Positions 1-7,822 of a stretch of 64,000 nucleotides of DNA are shown piece by piece; within the stretch, counting starts at the first letter, position 1, and every line of letters begins with the position of its first letter. The stretch comes from Niveibacterium umoris. Its GTDB lineage: Bacteria; Pseudomonadota; Gammaproteobacteria; Burkholderiales; Rhodocyclaceae. The DNA is taken from assembly GCF_014197015.1 (NCBI RefSeq), contig NZ_JACIET010000001.1, positions 2,629,603-2,693,602 on the forward strand. Reading direction: 5' to 3'. The translations under genes and the position numbers were made by a program. A model generated the notes under the pieces. The model had not been told where the DNA came from. It was given only the letters and a program-made list of their open reading frames with translations, and did no database searches.

Positions 1-182
1 ACATGGCGCTCTTCCTCGTCGAAATGCGCCATCAGCTCACGCTCGAAGGTGTCGCGGATCCGTTTTGCCACCGCCGGCAGTGCACTCGGGTCGTCCGGCG
101 TGAGCGCCCGCACCGCCAACGCAAGCTTCAGCGCCGAAGCGTGTTCGTGGGAAAGATGGATCAAGCGTGGGCTACGTGTCAT
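1..182 (-). CDS. Hemerythrin-like (HHE) protein, 5' part only
   Basis: Read on the minus strand from ATG at 182, the frame is open to the window edge and gives about 60 residues beginning MTRSPRLIHLSHEHASALKL. The LSHEHASALKLALAVR stretch, followed by FERELMAHFDEEERH, matches helix 1 and helix 2 of hemerythrin HHE cation-binding domains. In these the first His and the HxxxE motif bind a di-iron centre. Such proteins bind oxygen, nitric oxide or iron in the cytoplasm. The rest of the gene lies outside the window, so neither its length nor its neighbours can be judged. The ribosome binding site is weak. The family call rests on two helices only. Confidence 0.7.
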   Translation of the reverse strand, partial: MTRSPRLIHLSHEHASALKLALAVRALTPDDPSALPAVAKRIRDTFERELMAHFDEEERH

Positions 183-464
183 GTGCGATTCGGGCCAGGC
201 GGAATTGAAAACGCGTCCCAGGGGACGGGAAAACGGCAGATTCGCATTTAACGGCAAAGATCTGCGACAAGGCTTGAGGCGGATCAAAGCGCGCCGATCA
301 CCGCCAAGGCAGGCATCCGGCTTGCAGCAAGCCCCTCGAACGCCTAACCTTGCCCGCTTTGTCTGGTACGGCAATCCCGCACACCCGCCGGAGCCCATTG
401 CCGCAGCGCCGCCCGACCCGGCAGCGCAATACCCGATCGCGCCGACTCAGGAGCCCCGAAAACG

Positions 465-2090
465 ATGCGCATGACCCAACGGCTTGCCCTGGCTGCCTGC
501 CTTGTTGCGGGATCAGCCAAAGCGTTCGCCGCCGAGGTGCCCGCCGGCACCCCACTGCATCCGGTTCAGGAGATCGTGCGCGGCAACGGCACCGAGCCGG
601 CCACGCTGGACCCCAACAAATCGGAAGGCCGCCCGGAATCGAACATGGCGGTCGAGCTGTTCGAAGGCTTGGTCAGCCTGTCACCAGACGGCAAGGTGAT
701 TCCGGGGGTCGCCGAAAAGTGGGAGAGCCGCGAAGGCGGCAAGGTCTGGCTGTTCACCCTGCGCAAAGCCGCGAAGTGGTCAGACGGCAGCCCAGTGACC
801 GCACACGACTTCGAGTACTCGTTCAAGCGCATGGTCGATCCGAAAACCGCGTCGCAATACGCCTGGTACCTCGGCAAGGCGAGCAATGTGAAGAACGGGC
901 GGGCGATCGTCGAAGGCAAGGTGCCGCCCTCCGAACTGGGCGTAAAAGCGCTGGGCGAGCACACGCTGCAGATCACGCTGGAAAAGCCGGTGTCCTACCT
1001 GATTGCCACGCTCGCGCACGGCAGCCTGATGCCGGTGCCGCGCAAGGCCATCGAGAAGTACGGCGACAAGTGGACCGAGCCGGGCAACATGATCTCCAAC
1101 GGGGCCTACAAGCTGGCCGAGCGGGTCGTCAACGAGCGCATCGTGATGTTGCGTAACCCGCACTACTGGAACAACGCGAAGACGGTGATCGACAAGGTCA
1201 CCTTCCTGCCGATCAACAACCAGTCTGCCGAATACCAGCGCTACCGCGCCAACGGCATCGACATGACCGCCGACGGCGGCGTGCCGCCCGAGCAGCTCAA
1301 GCAGATCCGTCGCGACATTCCGAATGAACTGGTGACCTGGCCGCAGCTGGGCACCTATTGCTACGTCTTCAACTTCCGCAAGAAACCTTTCGACGATGTG
1401 CGGGTGCGCAAGGCGCTGTCACTGGCGCTGCAGCGCGAAGTCATCGCGCAGAAACTGGTCGGCACCGGCGAGACGCCCGCCTACAGCTTCACGCCGGAAA
1501 CTGCGGAAGGCTACACGCCGATCGAGCACGACTGGCAACGCTGGACCCAGGCCCAGCGCGAAGAAGAAGCCCGCCGCCTGCTCGCCGAGGCGGGCTACAC
1601 CAAGGCGCGCCCGCTGCGTTTCGAACTGCTCTACAACACCAACGAAGGCCACAAGAAGATCGCGCTGGCCGCGGCCTGGATGTGGCGTCGCATCGGGCCG
1701 GTGGAAGTGGTGCTGGTGAACCAGGAATGGAAGACCTTCCTTGACTCGCGCAACCGCGGGCAGTTCGAAGTCTCGCGCTATGCCTGGATCGCCGACTACA
1801 ACGAGCCCTCGACCATGCTCGACCTGTTCCACTCACAGCACGGCAACAACGACGGCAAGTACAACAACCCGCAGTACGACGCGATCATGGACCGCGCCAA
1901 GAGTGCGCTGGACGCCGCCGAGCGCACCCGGCTGTATCAGGACGCGGAGCGCATCCTTGCGCAGGACTTCCCGACCGCCAACGTCTACCACTACAGCAAC
2001 CGCCACCTGATCAAGCCCTGGGTCAAGGGCTACGGCCACAACCCCGAAGGCCGCATCCTCACGCGCGACCTTTACATCGTTGCGCACTGA
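465..2090 (+). CDS. oppA: Oligopeptide ABC transporter, periplasmic binding protein
   Basis: A 541-residue family 5 solute-binding protein that captures peptides in the periplasm and delivers them to OppBC. A signal peptide covers residues 1-22, with likely cleavage after AFA. The mature part follows E. coli OppA closely: PESN near residue 60, WSDGSPVTAHDF, NGAYKL and VNERIV, then LVNQEWKTFLD and ADYNEPS in the C-terminal lobe, ending in LYIVAH. An AGGAG at 449-453 sits 11 bases before the ATG at 465, which favours it over the in-frame ATG at 471. It is the first gene of oppABCDF, with 9 bases before oppB. The substrate range of the family includes oligopeptides and cell-wall murein peptides; which is used here is not visible. 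Confidence 0.95.
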   Translation: MRMTQRLALAACLVAGSAKAFAAEVPAGTPLHPVQEIVRGNGTEPATLDPNKSEGRPESNMAVELFEGLVSLSPDGKVIPGVAEKWESREGGKVWLFTLRKAAKWSDGSPVTAHDFEYSFKRMVDPKTASQYAWYLGKASNVKNGRAIVEGKVPPSELGVKALGEHTLQITLEKPVSYLIATLAHGSLMPVPRKAIEKYGDKWTEPGNMISNGAYKLAERVVNERIVMLRNPHYWNNAKTVIDKVTFLPINNQSAEYQRYRANGIDMTADGGVPPEQLKQIRRDIPNELVTWPQLGTYCYVFNFRKKPFDDVRVRKALSLALQREVIAQKLVGTGETPAYSFTPETAEGYTPIEHDWQRWTQAQREEEARRLLAEAGYTKARPLRFELLYNTNEGHKKIALAAAWMWRRIGPVEVVLVNQEWKTFLDSRNRGQFEVSRYAWIADYNEPSTMLDLFHSQHGNNDGKYNNPQYDAIMDRAKSALDAAERTRLYQDAERILAQDFPTANVYHYSNRHLIKPWVKGYGHNPEGRILTRDLYIVAH

Positions 2091-2099
2091 ACACCGCTC

Positions 2100-3026
2100 A
2101 TGCTCAAGTTCATCCTCCGCCGTCTGTTGCTAGAAGCGCTGCCGACCCTGCTGGTGCTGGTCACGGTGACCTTCTTCCTGATCCGCCTCGCGCCGGGCGG
2201 GCCGTTTTCGTCCGAAGCGAACATGCCGCCCGAAGTGGTTGCTGCCGTGGCGGCGAAGTACCGCCTCGACCAACCTGCCTGGCAGCAGTACCTGGGCTAC
2301 CTCACCGACCTGGCGCGCGGGGATTTCGGCCCCTCGTTCAAGTACAAGGATTTCACCGTCAATGATCTGGTGTGGGCCGCGGCGCCGGTGAGCTTCCGGC
2401 TCGGCCTGATGGCCTTCATCGTCGCGGTGATCGTGGGCATCGCAGCCGGCGTCACCGCCGCCTTGCGGCAGAACAGCTGGGTCGATTACGCGGTGATGGG
2501 CGTCGCGATGATCGGCGTGGTGCTGCCGAACTTCGTGCTCGCGCCGGTGCTGGCGCTGGTCTTCGCAATCGGCCTCAAGTGGCTACCCGCCGGCGGTTGG
2601 GAAGGTGGCACGCTGATCTACGTGGTGCTGCCGGTAGCGGTGCTGTGCCAGCACTACATCTCGGTTATCGCCCGCATCACCCGCGGCAGCATGATCGAAG
2701 TACTCGGCAGCCCCTTCATCCGCACGGCGCGCGCCAAAGGCCTGCCGGCGGGCTACATCCTGCGCCGCCATGCGCTCAAACCCGCGCTGCTACCGGTGAT
2801 CTCCTACCTCGGGCCGGCCTTCGTCGGCATCATCACCGGCTCGGTCGTGGTCGAGACCTTCTTCGGCATCCCCGGCATCGGGCAGCTCTTCGTTAACGGC
2901 GCTTTGAACCGGGACTACCCGATGGTGCTCGGGCTGACGATCCTGATCGGCACGCTGACGATCTTCTTCAACGCGGTGGTCGACATCCTGTACGGCTTCA
3001 TCGACCCGCGCATCCGCATCCACTGA
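2100..3026 (+). CDS. oppB: Oligopeptide ABC transporter permease OppB
   Basis: A 308-residue inner-membrane permease, one of two that form the translocation path for peptides captured by OppA. The first membrane helix is at about residues 10-30, with four or five further helices. The binding-protein-dependent transport signature (EAA loop) is at about residues 209-230, with RTARAKGLP followed by HALKPALLPV; this loop contacts the ATPases OppD and OppF. Length and features agree with E. coli OppB (306 residues). The gene starts 9 bases after oppA and ends 10 bases before oppC, consistent with one transcript. Confidence 0.95.
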   Translation: MLKFILRRLLLEALPTLLVLVTVTFFLIRLAPGGPFSSEANMPPEVVAAVAAKYRLDQPAWQQYLGYLTDLARGDFGPSFKYKDFTVNDLVWAAAPVSFRLGLMAFIVAVIVGIAAGVTAALRQNSWVDYAVMGVAMIGVVLPNFVLAPVLALVFAIGLKWLPAGGWEGGTLIYVVLPVAVLCQHYISVIARITRGSMIEVLGSPFIRTARAKGLPAGYILRRHALKPALLPVISYLGPAFVGIITGSVVVETFFGIPGIGQLFVNGALNRDYPMVLGLTILIGTLTIFFNAVVDILYGFIDPRIRIH

Positions 3027-3036
3027 AGGGCCGACG

Positions 3037-3990
3037 ATGCATTCGCCTTCCCACGCGCCGTCGGCGCCCACACTGGTCGAACGCCTCGCGCGCCCGCTGC
3101 CGCCGCTGCCCGGGCTCGATGACACCCTGTCGCAGAGCATCCGCGGTCGCAGCCTGTGGGCCGATGCCCGCCGGCGCTTCCTGCGCAACCGCGCAGCGCT
3201 CGCGAGCCTGGTGATCCTCACCGTGATCGTGCTGCTGTGTGCCTTTGGCGCCCTGCCGTCGCCGCACGCCTTTGACGAGCCGGATTTCGACAACATGCAC
3301 GTCGCCCCCGCCACCGACACCGCACACTGGTTCGGCACCGACAACCTGGGGCGCGACCTGTATGTCCGCACGCTGCTCGGCGGCCGCATCTCGCTGATGG
3401 TGGGTGCGCTCGGCGCGCTCGTGGCGGTGCTGATCGGCACGCTCTACGGCGCCACCGCAGGTTTCCTGGGCGGCAAGACCGACAGCGTGATGATGCGCTT
3501 CCTCGAGATCCTCGCCAGCTTCCCGGTGATGTTTCTGGTGATCCTGCTGATGACCTTCTTCGGCCGCGAGCTGTGGCTGATCTTCCTCGCGATCGGCGCG
3601 GTCAGCTGGCTGGACATGGCGCGCATCGTGCGCGGCCAGACCCTGTCGCTCAAGCGCAAGGAATTCGTCGAGGCGGCGCGGGTCTGCGGCGTGTCGCGCT
3701 GGGGCATCATCACCCGGCACATCGTGCCCAACGTGCTGGGCATCGTAGCGGTGTACGCCACGCTGCTGGTGCCCTCGATGATCCTGTTCGAGAGCTTCCT
3801 CTCGTACCTCGGGCTCGGCGTGCAGGAGCCGATGACCTCATGGGGCGCACTGCTCGAACAGGGCGCCAAGTCGATCGAGGCCGCGCCCTGGGAGCTTGGA
3901 TTCCCGGCCGCCTTCCTCGTCACCACGCTGTTCTGCTTCAACTTCATTGGCGACGGCCTGCGCGACGCGCTGGATCCGAAGGACCGCTGA
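3037..3990 (+). CDS. oppC: Oligopeptide ABC transporter permease OppC
   Basis: A 317-residue second permease of the Opp importer. It has the long cytoplasmic N-terminus typical of OppC (about residues 1-55), a first membrane helix near residues 55-72, then the conserved WFGTDNLGRD motif at 98-107 found in the OppC/DppC family. The EAA loop lies at about 210-232 (EAARVCGVSRW, then HIVPN). OppC pairs with OppB in the inner membrane. The stop at 3990 is followed at once by the oppD ATG at 3992. Confidence 0.95.
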   Translation: MHSPSHAPSAPTLVERLARPLPPLPGLDDTLSQSIRGRSLWADARRRFLRNRAALASLVILTVIVLLCAFGALPSPHAFDEPDFDNMHVAPATDTAHWFGTDNLGRDLYVRTLLGGRISLMVGALGALVAVLIGTLYGATAGFLGGKTDSVMMRFLEILASFPVMFLVILLMTFFGRELWLIFLAIGAVSWLDMARIVRGQTLSLKRKEFVEAARVCGVSRWGIITRHIVPNVLGIVAVYATLLVPSMILFESFLSYLGLGVQEPMTSWGALLEQGAKSIEAAPWELGFPAAFLVTTLFCFNFIGDGLRDALDPKDR

Positions 3991-3991
3991 T

Positions 3992-5107
3992 ATGGACCAC
4001 CCCCACGCTCCGTCCCGTTCGCTGCCCCCCGAGGGGGCGCTCGGCGGCTTCGGGCGGCCGCGCGCCGCCGGTGCCCTGCTCGACGTCCGCAACCTGAACG
4101 TCCGCTTCGCCACGCCAGAAGGCGAGGTCGCCGCGGTTAATGACCTCTCGTTCTCGCTGCAGGAGGGCGAGTCGCTGGGGATCGTCGGCGAGTCCGGCTC
4201 CGGCAAAAGCCAGACTGCGTTTGCGCTGATGGGCCTGCTCGCGAGAAACGGGTGCGCCACCGGTGAAGTGCTCTACGGTGGCGCCAATCTGCTCGCGCTC
4301 TCGGAAGCCGAGCTGAACACCCGCCGCGGGGCCGAGATCGCAATGATCTACCAGGACCCGATGACCGCATTGAACCCCTACCTGACAGTCGGCGACCAAC
4401 TCACCGAGGTACTGCGCTTCCACAAGGGGCTGGACCGCAAGGCCGCATTGGCGGAATCGGCGCGCATGCTGGATGCGGTGAAGATTGCAGAGTCGAAGAA
4501 GCGTCTGACCATGTACCCGCACGAGTTCTCTGGCGGCATGCGCCAGCGGGTCGTGATCGCGATGGCGCTGCTGTGCCGGCCGAAACTGCTGATCGCGGAT
4601 GAACCGACCACCGCGCTCGACGTCACGGTGCAGGCGCAGATCCTGCGGCTGCTTCAGGATCTGCGGCGCGACTTCCGCACTGCAGTGATCATGATCACGC
4701 ACGATCTGGGCGTGGTTGCCGGGGTCTGCGACCAGGTGCTGGTGATGTACGCCGGCCGCGTGATGGAACAGGGCCCGGCGGAAGCGCTGTTCGCGCATCC
4801 CAGTCACCCCTACACGATGGGTCTGCTGCATGCGGTACCGCGCATGGATCACCCACACGGCAGTGACCGTCTCGCGACCATCCCCGGCAACCCGCCCAAC
4901 CTGCTTGCGCTGCCGCCCGGTTGCCCGTTTGCGCCACGCTGTGTTGAACGCGACACCGCCTGCCTCGCCCCTGCCCCCCTCACCGCCTTTGGTGAGGGCC
5001 GTCGTCGTGCCTGTCATCGGCCACTCGAACAGCTTCGCTACACCGATGCCACCGCAGCACCCGCAGCCGATAGCGCGCAAGCCAACGATCGGAGGATCGC
5101 ACCGTGA
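3992..5107 (+). CDS. oppD: Oligopeptide ABC transporter ATP-binding protein OppD
   Basis: A 371-residue ABC ATPase that powers peptide import together with OppF. Walker A GESGSGKS is at residues 66-73, the Q-loop Gln near 121, the signature FSGGM at 179-183 and Walker B LLIADE at 199-204. The C-terminal Opp/Dpp extension contains GNPPNLL and the cysteine-rich GCPFAPRC segment, which in relatives can hold an iron-sulphur cluster. The ATG at 3992 lies one base after the oppC stop. Residues 5-27 are encoded by a GC-rich palindromic stretch resembling a dispersed betaproteobacterial repeat, so the first 27 residues differ from E. coli OppD, while alignment resumes at ALLDVRNL. The gene overlaps oppF by four bases (GTGA). 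Confidence 0.93.
   Translation: MDHPHAPSRSLPPEGALGGFGRPRAAGALLDVRNLNVRFATPEGEVAAVNDLSFSLQEGESLGIVGESGSGKSQTAFALMGLLARNGCATGEVLYGGANLLALSEAELNTRRGAEIAMIYQDPMTALNPYLTVGDQLTEVLRFHKGLDRKAALAESARMLDAVKIAESKKRLTMYPHEFSGGMRQRVVIAMALLCRPKLLIADEPTTALDVTVQAQILRLLQDLRRDFRTAVIMITHDLGVVAGVCDQVLVMYAGRVMEQGPAEALFAHPSHPYTMGLLHAVPRMDHPHGSDRLATIPGNPPNLLALPPGCPFAPRCVERDTACLAPAPLTAFGEGRRRACHRPLEQLRYTDATAAPAADSAQANDRRIAP
3998..4068. repeat. GC-rich palindromic repeat inside the oppD 5' end
   Basis: The stretch with CCCCCACGCTC, then TTCGCTGCCCCCCGAGGGGG and CGGCTTCGGGCGGCC, contains a strong inverted repeat (CCCCC/GGGGG). It resembles the dispersed intergenic repeat I know from Comamonadaceae and related betaproteobacterial genomes. 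Here it is translated in frame as the OppD N-terminal segment. Boundaries are approximate. The family assignment is from memory of similar sequences, not from a search. Confidence 0.5.
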
Positions 5108-6105
5108 GCGCGCCCCTGCTTGAAGTTCACGACCTGCAAGTCCAATTCCAAGTCGGGCGAGAGGGCTTGCTGCCTTGGTCAGCACCGCGGCTGCTGCGGG
5201 CGGTCAACGGCGTGAGCTTTACCCTGAACGCCGGGGAGACACTGGGCATCGTCGGTGAGTCCGGCTGCGGCAAGAGTTCGCTCGCACGGGCACTGATCGG
5301 CCTTAACCCGATCGCAGGCGGCAGCGTGAAGCTGGCCGGGCGCGAGCTCGCTGGGTTGCCCGAAGCCGACTGGCAGCCGCTGCGCGCCGACCTGCAGATG
5401 ATCTTTCAGGACCCGCTGTCTTCGCTGAACCCGCGCATGACCATCGGCGACATCATCGGCGAGCCCCTGCGCACGCTGCGCCCGGGCATCGGTGCGCAGG
5501 CGGTGAAGGCCGAAGTGGAGCGCGTGATGACGCGCGTCGGCCTGCAACCCAACGTGATCAATCGCTACCCGCATGAATTCTCGGGCGGTCAGTGCCAGCG
5601 CGTCGGCATCGCGCGTGCGCTGATCGTCAAGCCGAAGCTGATCATCTGCGACGAACCGGTGTCGGCGCTGGATGTGTCGATCCAAGCCCAGGTCATCAAC
5701 CTGCTGATGGATCTGCAGCAGGAAGACGGCCTCGCACTGGTCTTCATCGCCCACGACCTGGCGGTGGTGCGCCACATCTCAGACCGCGTGCTGGTGATGT
5801 ACCTCGGCCGCGCGATGGAGATGGCCGATGCCGACGCGCTGTTCCGCGCCCCGGCCCATCCCTATACCCGCGCTCTGCTCTCCGCCGTACCGATCCCGGA
5901 CCCGGCACGCGAGCGCAGCAAGGCAGTGCAGATCCTCGAGGGCGACCTGCCAAGCCCGATTGCGCCGCCCTCTGGCTGCGTGTTCCGCACCCGATGTCGG
6001 CACGCCGAGGCGAGCTGCCATGTCACGGTGCCACCACTGGACCCGCTCATCGACCCGACCCATCGCGTCGCCTGCCTGCGCATCGAACAGGCGCAAATCG
6101 CCTGA
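5104..6105 (+). CDS. oppF: Oligopeptide ABC transporter ATP-binding protein OppF
   Basis: A 333-residue ABC ATPase, partner of OppD. It shows Walker A GESGCGKS at residues 51-58, a Q-loop in QDPLSSLNPRM, the signature FSGGQCQR and Walker B followed by CDEPVSALD. The C-terminal segment with SGCVFRTRC and a later Cys pair is usual for this subfamily. The start is GTG at 5104, overlapping the oppD stop in GTGA, which implies translational coupling. It is the last gene of the operon. No clear terminator hairpin follows in the 320-base gap downstream. Confidence 0.94.
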   Translation: MSAPLLEVHDLQVQFQVGREGLLPWSAPRLLRAVNGVSFTLNAGETLGIVGESGCGKSSLARALIGLNPIAGGSVKLAGRELAGLPEADWQPLRADLQMIFQDPLSSLNPRMTIGDIIGEPLRTLRPGIGAQAVKAEVERVMTRVGLQPNVINRYPHEFSGGQCQRVGIARALIVKPKLIICDEPVSALDVSIQAQVINLLMDLQQEDGLALVFIAHDLAVVRHISDRVLVMYLGRAMEMADADALFRAPAHPYTRALLSAVPIPDPARERSKAVQILEGDLPSPIAPPSGCVFRTRCRHAEASCHVTVPPLDPLIDPTHRVACLRIEQAQIA

Positions 6106-6425
6106 AACGAGACACCCGACCCCAGTCGCAGCAATTCCGATCAACTTTGCGCGGCCATCATGATTGACCGGCGCGCCGGCATGGTGCGGCGCGGTCATTT
6201 CAGCGCAGACGCCCCCCAATCCTTTTGCTGTCGCGGCTGCGATTCGGTCCGATCAACGCCAGATCGATGACAGCTTTGCCTCACACCGCGGACGCCCCCG
6301 ACAAACCGCATGGCAATTCCTGAAAGCTCTTTTGCTGCAGAGCAAAAACGCGAGCGTCATTTTTGTAGCGTTTTGTCATTTTGAGGGCTTAGAATCGCCA
6401 AACATCATCAAGACGCTTGAATGCT
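6106..6425. other. Intergenic gap with a palindrome and possible -10 element
   Basis: About 320 bases without a convincing gene. An 18-base perfect palindrome, TTTTGCTGCAGAGCAAAA, lies at 6330-6347 and could be an operator. A TTAGAAT at 6389-6395 could be the -10 of a promoter for the small gene starting at 6426, but no good -35 stands 16-18 bases upstream. The rest of the gap shows nothing recognisable. Confidence 0.4.
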
Positions 6426-6740
6426 ATGGGCGAACAATCCGCATCAGAGACAAAACCCGATGGCGCTCACGACGCGCAATCGGCCAACAACAAGCGAGAG
6501 CAGAGCAAAGCCATGCAAACCCAATCACTGGAAGTTGGACACCGCGTCCGCATTGGTCATCTGGAAGCCAACGCAGCACGCCAGGCTTTCTTCAACGGCC
6601 GCACCGGCACGCTGGTACGCAAGAACCGCCTCGGCGGCAACGCCCGCGAAGCGATGTGGTACGTCCGCGTCGACCCGGACGAAGCCTGTGCCACGCTGGA
6701 AGCCCTGTTCTACGCCTCGGAACTCGAGCCGGTCGCCTGA
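6426..6740 (+). CDS. Small conserved-looking hypothetical protein
   Basis: An ORF of about 104 residues with GC-rich codon use like its neighbours. The N-terminal 30 residues are polar and low in complexity. The C-terminal 75 residues look folded, with VGHRVRIGHLEANAARQAFF, NGRTGTLVRKNRLGG and AMWYVRVDP. The VGHRVRI...GRTGTLV pattern recalls small SH3-like or KOW beta-barrels, but that is only a resemblance. The start is uncertain: TTG 6417, ATG 6426 and ATG 6513 are all in frame, and the last would leave only the folded part. A strong terminator follows at 6770-6796, so it is a monocistronic unit. Function unknown. Confidence 0.6.
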   Translation: MGEQSASETKPDGAHDAQSANNKREQSKAMQTQSLEVGHRVRIGHLEANAARQAFFNGRTGTLVRKNRLGGNAREAMWYVRVDPDEACATLEALFYASELEPVA

Positions 6741-6769
6741 TCGATCCGATTGTGGAAAATCCCCTTTTG

Positions 6770-6796
6770 AAGGAACACCGATCGTGGTGTTCCTTT
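6770..6796 (+). terminator. Rho-independent terminator after the small gene
   Basis: A 10-base-pair stem, AAGGAACACC paired with GGTGTTCCTT, with loop GATCGT and a short T run. It separates the small hypothetical gene from the rpoH regulatory region. Confidence 0.75.
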
Positions 6797-6843
6797 GAGC
6801 ATTTGCACGCGCATCGCCCGCCCATCGGGAACCAATCCAGCCA

Positions 6844-6870
6844 TTAGCACTCTCAGTCGTCGAGTGCTAA
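6844..6870 (+). promoter_or_regulatory. CIRCE operator (HrcA site) upstream of rpoH
   Basis: TTAGCACTC, nine bases, then GAGTGCTAA: an exact match to the CIRCE inverted repeat bound by the heat-shock repressor HrcA. It lies 34 bases before the rpoH ATG, so it is probably in or just after the promoter. Known biology of HrcA implies rpoH is derepressed on heat shock or protein misfolding, which would link the HrcA and sigma-32 regulons. hrcA itself is not in the window. Confidence 0.93.
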
Positions 6871-6904
6871 CATTGCATCAAAGCTATCGCTGGAGGTTTT
6901 GCAG

Positions 6905-7762
<858 letters not shown>

Positions 7763-7790
7763 GCCGCCCAGGCCGTGCCTGCTGCATGAG

Positions 7791-7818
7791 AAAGGCCCCG
7801 CAAGGGGCCTTTTCGTTT
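7791..7818. terminator. Bidirectional terminator between rpoH and the FecR/DUF6600 gene
   Basis: Stem AAAGGCCCC / GGGGCCTTT with loop GCAA, followed by TTCGTTT on the plus strand and a T run on the minus strand. It lies between two convergent genes and can serve both. Confidence 0.8.
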
Positions 7819-7822
7819 CCGG

